NCBI GenBank assembly: GCA_964653025.1
Contig: CAZZBZ010000023.1
Span: forward strand, 1 to 41,580
Length of the DNA: 41,580 bases
From: JABWAM01 sp964653025
GTDB taxonomy: Bacteria; Verrucomicrobiota; Verrucomicrobiia; JABWAM01
Direction of reading: 5' to 3'
Below are positions 38,032-41,580 of the stretch, in pieces. The notes under the pieces were generated by a model that saw nothing but the letters and a program-made list of their open reading frames with translations, did no database searches and was not told the DNA's origin. The first letter of the stretch is position 1; each line of letters opens with the position of its first letter. A program made the translations under genes and the position numbers.

Positions 38032-39107
38032 ACCTGCGTTCCCTTCTCGGCTTCCTGGGGCAGGCCTACGAGCGCCTCCTTGCCGTGGCGATCCTCCTTC
38101 TGCTGGTGATTTGCATGGGCTGGCTCGTGGCCCGGGTGAACAATCTCAAGACCGAGATCAAGCTGGACGTGGAAATGGTTCCGAAGGGGGCCGATGCGAC
38201 CCCGATGGACGTGCGTCCTCTCAAGGAGGTGGGAGAGCAACTCGCTCGTCCCCCGGCCTGGGCCGAGAATAAGGATAACCGCCTCTTCATCGCGCCCATC
38301 ATGAAGGTGCTCAATCCCGACAACCCCGTCCCCACGCGCGTGAACGAGACGAACCTCGGGGAAATGAAGACATCCGAAGGTTTCACCTACCGGTGGCTTC
38401 ACCAGTACAATCTTCCCACGGACCAACTCATTGGGGACACCGATCCTGATGGGGACGGCTTTACGGTGCGCGAGGAGTTCGATGCCGTCACCAACCCGGT
38501 GGATGCCTCCAGTCGGCCGGACGTTGCCCGCAAGCTACGGGTGGCGAGCATTCTCCAGAAGCCCTTTCCCTTCATCTTCAAGGGGATCAACGAAGGCTCC
38601 ACCCGCAAGTTCAATATCCAGCGCGCTGATGGTTCGGTGGAGCACTTTGTGGAACTCGGCGGGACGGTGCCGGACAAAAACGATCGTGGCTACAAGGTTG
38701 CCAACTACGTCGAGAAGGTCGAGCAGCGCGCGAGCCCGACCATGAAGAACCAGAAGGTGAAGGTGGACTTCTCCGAGTTGACGCTGGAGCGGGAAGGGGA
38801 GAAGCCCATCGTCCTGGTCCGCGGCCGCCCCGCCACTTCCGGCGAACTTTCCGCACGTCTCTACTTCATTCTGGAAGACCGGTCCTTTGACGTCAGCCCC
38901 GGGATGGAGTTCCTGCTGCAAGACACTGCCTATCAAGTAGTTAGCATAAAAAGACTTGACGGCGGCGTTCCCTCCGTCACAATCCGACGCAAGGACTCTC
39001 CAACTGAAATTCCAGTGATGCAGTTGGACCGAAACGATCTCAAACGCAATCCCTCGAGCCCCTCCGATCCTCTCGGCGGTTTTCCTTCTCCCATCCCACC
39101 CCCATGA
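38028..39107 (+). CDS. Amuc_1099-like membrane protein with an EF-hand-like loop
   Basis: The 359-residue protein has one N-terminal helix (LAVAILLLLVICMGWLVARV, residues 18-37). The periplasmic part includes GDTDPDGDGFTVREEF at 136-151. This gives Asp139, 141, 143, Gly144 and Glu150 in the spacing of a calcium-binding EF-hand or thrombospondin type 3 loop. Two beta-rich regions follow (VEHFVELGGTVPDKNDRGYK and FDVSPGMEFLLQDTAYQVVS), the latter resembling the PilP-type domain that contacts the secretin. Place in the operon equals Amuc_1099. Its stop overlaps the secretin start (ATGA). The calcium site is inferred from spacing. Confidence 0.78.
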   Translation: MNLRSLLGFLGQAYERLLAVAILLLLVICMGWLVARVNNLKTEIKLDVEMVPKGADATPMDVRPLKEVGEQLARPPAWAENKDNRLFIAPIMKVLNPDNPVPTRVNETNLGEMKTSEGFTYRWLHQYNLPTDQLIGDTDPDGDGFTVREEFDAVTNPVDASSRPDVARKLRVASILQKPFPFIFKGINEGSTRKFNIQRADGSVEHFVELGGTVPDKNDRGYKVANYVEKVEQRASPTMKNQKVKVDFSELTLEREGEKPIVLVRGRPATSGELSARLYFILEDRSFDVSPGMEFLLQDTAYQVVSIKRLDGGVPSVTIRRKDSPTEIPVMQLDRNDLKRNPSSPSDPLGGFPSPIPPP

Positions 39108-41580
39108 AGCCACTCCTGATGACCCGTTGGGCTCTTGTCCTTGTTGCCCTAATCACATTTGCCTCACCGTCGCGCGCGCAGGACACCCGCGACACCAGCA
39201 AGGCCGCCGCGCTTGAGGGGGCGAAGCTTTCCGAGATCGAGCAGGTTCGTCGACAGGAGGCCCTCATCGAGGCGAAGAAGCTGATCGAGGAGGCCCGTGC
39301 GCTCCAATCCGATCGGCAGTACGCCGAGGCCCTTGAGAAGTACACCAAGGCGAACAAGCGTATCGTCGCCGCGCCCGCGAGCGCGGAGGACCAGGATGCC
39401 ATCGTGGAGGGTACCCTTCGGTGCCTTCTTGCCCTTTCCAAGGGAGCTTACAGCGATAAGAACTATACGGATGCCATGTCCTTCGCCCAGCGAGCGAAGG
39501 AGGTGGATCCCGAGAACGGGGATGCCCGTTCCTTGTATGACCGTGCCGCGAAAGCGGCCGGCCGTGTCGATGAGAGGAAGCAGGAGGTCGAGCAGGAGGC
39601 TGCCGCCGTTCCCAAGGAAATTTCAAACCCGGACTTCGTCGCGAAGCAGAAGCGCGTCCTGGAACTCTACCGCACAGCCGAGAACTACCTGAAGAGTGAG
39701 CAGTTTGACGAGGCCGAGGGTGCGCTCAAGGACATCTTGAAGATCGATCCCTACAGCGCCAGCGCCTACCACCGCTTGCGTGAGGTGCAGTACGCCAAGG
39801 TTCGCAAGCTCGAGGCCGCCCGCGGCCAGACGGAGTCCGAACTCATGAGCGACGTGCAGCAGCGCTGGCGGCTGCCTCTCCGTCGCGACAAAGCCACGAT
39901 CCAGCGCGCCTCTACCGAGGCCGAGGGCGGGGTGGAGGCCGGCGGCAGCAAGACCGAGATTCTCCAGAAGCTGAACACACTCGTGATCAAAAAGATCGAG
40001 TTCACCGATACCCCCATCATGAGCGCGATCAACTTCCTCATGGAGGAAAGTCGCGCCGTGGATCCGAAGAAGGAGGGAGTCAACATCATCCCGACCTTCA
40101 TGAAAAATCTCACCACCACTCTCTCGACGACCCCGGCCCCCATGGCGCCGGCTCCCGCGGATGGCGCCGCCCCCGGGGCCCCGGTGGTCCCGGTGGTGGA
40201 ACCCTCGGCCGCCGATGCCGCAGCCCTGAACCAGCCGAAGGTCAGCCTCAACATCCGCAACGTGACTCTCCTTCAGGCCATCAAGTACCTCACCGAGGTC
40301 ACCGGCTTGAAGTATCGTATCGACATCGATGCGGTGAAGATCGTCAGCCAGAGCGACGCGATCTCCACGGGCAGCCTGCAATCCCGCAGCTACACCGTGA
40401 AGCCCACCCTCTTCAAGACCGTGGTGGAGCGCACGGATACCGGGGGGGCGAGCGCGAGCCGTGGCTCCTCGGGAGGGTTTACCGGTCTCAGCGGCGCCAC
40501 CTCGGTCAAAAGCGAGATCGACGCACGGAAGTTTCTCGAGGAGTTCGGGATCGATTTCAAGGGCGGTGGCAACGCGAAGTACATCGAGAACCTGGGGCTT
40601 CTCATCGTCACCCAGACCACCGAGGTGCTTGACCAGATCGATGAGATCATGCTCAAGCTCAACAAGACGGCGGCACAGGTCACGATCGAGGCCAAGTTTA
40701 TCGATGTGCGCCAGTCTGACCTCGAGCAACTGGGTTTCGAGTGGTCCTTCGCCCCTTCCACGCAGAACCAGTACACGGTCGAGTCCGGTAGGGGGACCGC
40801 CCTCCCCGGCATCCCGATCGGCGGGCCCTATCGTGGTCTCGGCAACCCGATGACCGGGGGCCTTCGCCAGACGGTCGGCGCCAGTGCGCTCGATGCCCTG
40901 CTCTCCGGTGCCGTCTCCGCCGTCGGGGGCAACGCCATCCTGTCGATCACGGGCGTGCTCACCAACCCGCAAGTGCAGGTGATCATTGATGCCCTCTCCC
41001 AGAAGGGGCTCACGAACCTGCTCTCCGCCCCACGCGTCACCACGGTGAGCGGCGACTCCGCCAAAATCATGGTCACCCGGGAGTTCATCTATCCCTCCAC
41101 CTACAGCGACCCGCAGGTGCAGACCGGCACCGCCTCAAGCACCAGCGGCGGCTCGGGAGGCGTCGGGATCACCGCCCCCAGCCCGAGCGGCTGGACCACG
41201 CGCGAGATCGGCGTGATCCTCGACGTGAAGCCAAATGTGAACCCGGACGACAACCTCACGATCAACCTCACCCTCTCGCCCGAGGTCGTGGATTTCGAGG
41301 GGTTCATCAATTACAACACCTACGCGGTGGCGAACTCCACCCAGTTCACCTTCACGATCCCGCAGCCGATCTTCAACAAGCGCCAGATCACCACGAGCGT
41401 GATTATCTGGGATGGCCAGACGGTGGTCCTCGGCGGTTTAATTCGTGAGGACAACGTGAAGACCATCGACAAGATTCCCTTCCTCGGGGACATCCCGCTC
41501 CTCGGGCGGTTTTTCCAGTCGAAGACCGATTCCTCGACGAAAAGAAACTTGATCATCTTCCTGAGCGCGCGCATCGTGGA
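39104..41580 (+). CDS. Secretin (Amuc_1098-like, PilQ/GspD family), 3' end outside window
   Basis: The frame is open from ATG 39104 to the right edge (825 codons). A signal peptide (RWALVLVALITFASPSRAQ) is followed by helical TPR-like repeats (LIEEARALQSDRQYAEALEK; LKSEQFDEAEGALKDILKID). Next come N-domain-like modules (VSLNIRNVTLLQAIKYLTEV; YIENLGLLIVTQTTEVLDQI). The secretin pore domain has VTIEAKFIDVRQSDLEQLGF, LTNLLSAPRVTTVSG and the family signature IPFLGDIPLLGRFFQSK near residues 790-806. It forms the outer-membrane ring of a type IV pilus or type II secretion-like system. The Ala/Pro-rich loop near 40130-40220 is unusual. Few residues are probably missing at the C-terminus. Confidence 0.95.
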   Translation, partial: MKPLLMTRWALVLVALITFASPSRAQDTRDTSKAAALEGAKLSEIEQVRRQEALIEAKKLIEEARALQSDRQYAEALEKYTKANKRIVAAPASAEDQDAIVEGTLRCLLALSKGAYSDKNYTDAMSFAQRAKEVDPENGDARSLYDRAAKAAGRVDERKQEVEQEAAAVPKEISNPDFVAKQKRVLELYRTAENYLKSEQFDEAEGALKDILKIDPYSASAYHRLREVQYAKVRKLEAARGQTESELMSDVQQRWRLPLRRDKATIQRASTEAEGGVEAGGSKTEILQKLNTLVIKKIEFTDTPIMSAINFLMEESRAVDPKKEGVNIIPTFMKNLTTTLSTTPAPMAPAPADGAAPGAPVVPVVEPSAADAAALNQPKVSLNIRNVTLLQAIKYLTEVTGLKYRIDIDAVKIVSQSDAISTGSLQSRSYTVKPTLFKTVVERTDTGGASASRGSSGGFTGLSGATSVKSEIDARKFLEEFGIDFKGGGNAKYIENLGLLIVTQTTEVLDQIDEIMLKLNKTAAQVTIEAKFIDVRQSDLEQLGFEWSFAPSTQNQYTVESGRGTALPGIPIGGPYRGLGNPMTGGLRQTVGASALDALLSGAVSAVGGNAILSITGVLTNPQVQVIIDALSQKGLTNLLSAPRVTTVSGDSAKIMVTREFIYPSTYSDPQVQTGTASSTSGGSGGVGITAPSPSGWTTREIGVILDVKPNVNPDDNLTINLTLSPEVVDFEGFINYNTYAVANSTQFTFTIPQPIFNKRQITTSVIIWDGQTVVLGGLIREDNVKTIDKIPFLGDIPLLGRFFQSKTDSSTKRNLIIFLSARIV

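Overview
The window comes from a GC-rich bacterium, most likely a member of the Verrucomicrobiota (PVC group), probably a scaffolded draft or metagenome-derived genome because a run of exactly 100 N interrupts one gene. The best taxonomic marker is the operon at 34485-41580. It has the order and protein architecture of the Akkermansia muciniphila Amuc_1102-Amuc_1101-Amuc_1100-Amuc_1099-Amuc_1098 type IV pilus-like locus. Weak or absent Shine-Dalgarno sequences, many ATGA-type stop/start overlaps, DUF4838 and GH123-like proteins, and abundant palindromic interspersed repeats fit the same group. All family calls rest on motifs read by eye; no database search was possible.

Layout. 1-13 kb is almost entirely minus strand: the start of a secreted beta-strand-repeat type protein, a six-hairpin-like protein, a secreted parallel beta-helix protein, a TauE/SafE exporter, a URO-D-fold protein, a DegT/StrS aminotransferase, then a secreted carbohydrate-active trio (DUF4838 plus lectin-like domain, a small CBM4_9-like protein, a GH123-like protein). 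A 51-bp divergent region at 12948-12998 separates this trio from a plus-strand operon of amidohydrolase, M14-like carboxypeptidase and sodium:solute symporter, whose stops and starts overlap. 17-25 kb holds a likely DUF5615 remnant, a secreted M23 peptidase, leuB, a corrinoid-type (MtaA/MtbA-like) methyltransferase, a proline-rich TonB-like protein and two overlapping O-antigen-ligase-like membrane proteins. 25.8-30.2 kb is a plus-strand sugar block: ROK-like protein, class II aldolase-like protein, GH4 glycosidase and Gfo/Idh/MocA oxidoreductase. 30.2-34.1 kb is a patchwork: a two-gene toxin-antitoxin-like cassette with its own promoter-like and operator-like sites, a YhcH-family protein, an internally deleted IS1182-type element, an orphan nuoA, an endonuclease III homologue split by the assembly gap, and a mutarotase-like protein. 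34.4 kb to the end is the pilus-like operon, cut by the window edge inside the secretin.

How the genes may work together. The secreted beta-helix, DUF4838, CBM and GH123-like proteins, together with the GH4 enzyme, symporter, amidohydrolase, oxidoreductase and ROK/aldolase-like proteins, describe an organism that lives on complex glycans and takes up the products through sodium symport. The terminal operon encodes an envelope-spanning pilus or secretion machine in which PilM and PilN appear to be fused into a single polypeptide.

The most notable non-coding content is four copies of a ~175-bp interspersed palindromic element with two nested hairpins, plus two unrelated cruciform-type repeats. 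One copy carries a 20-bp hairpin insertion that duplicated ATCCGT.
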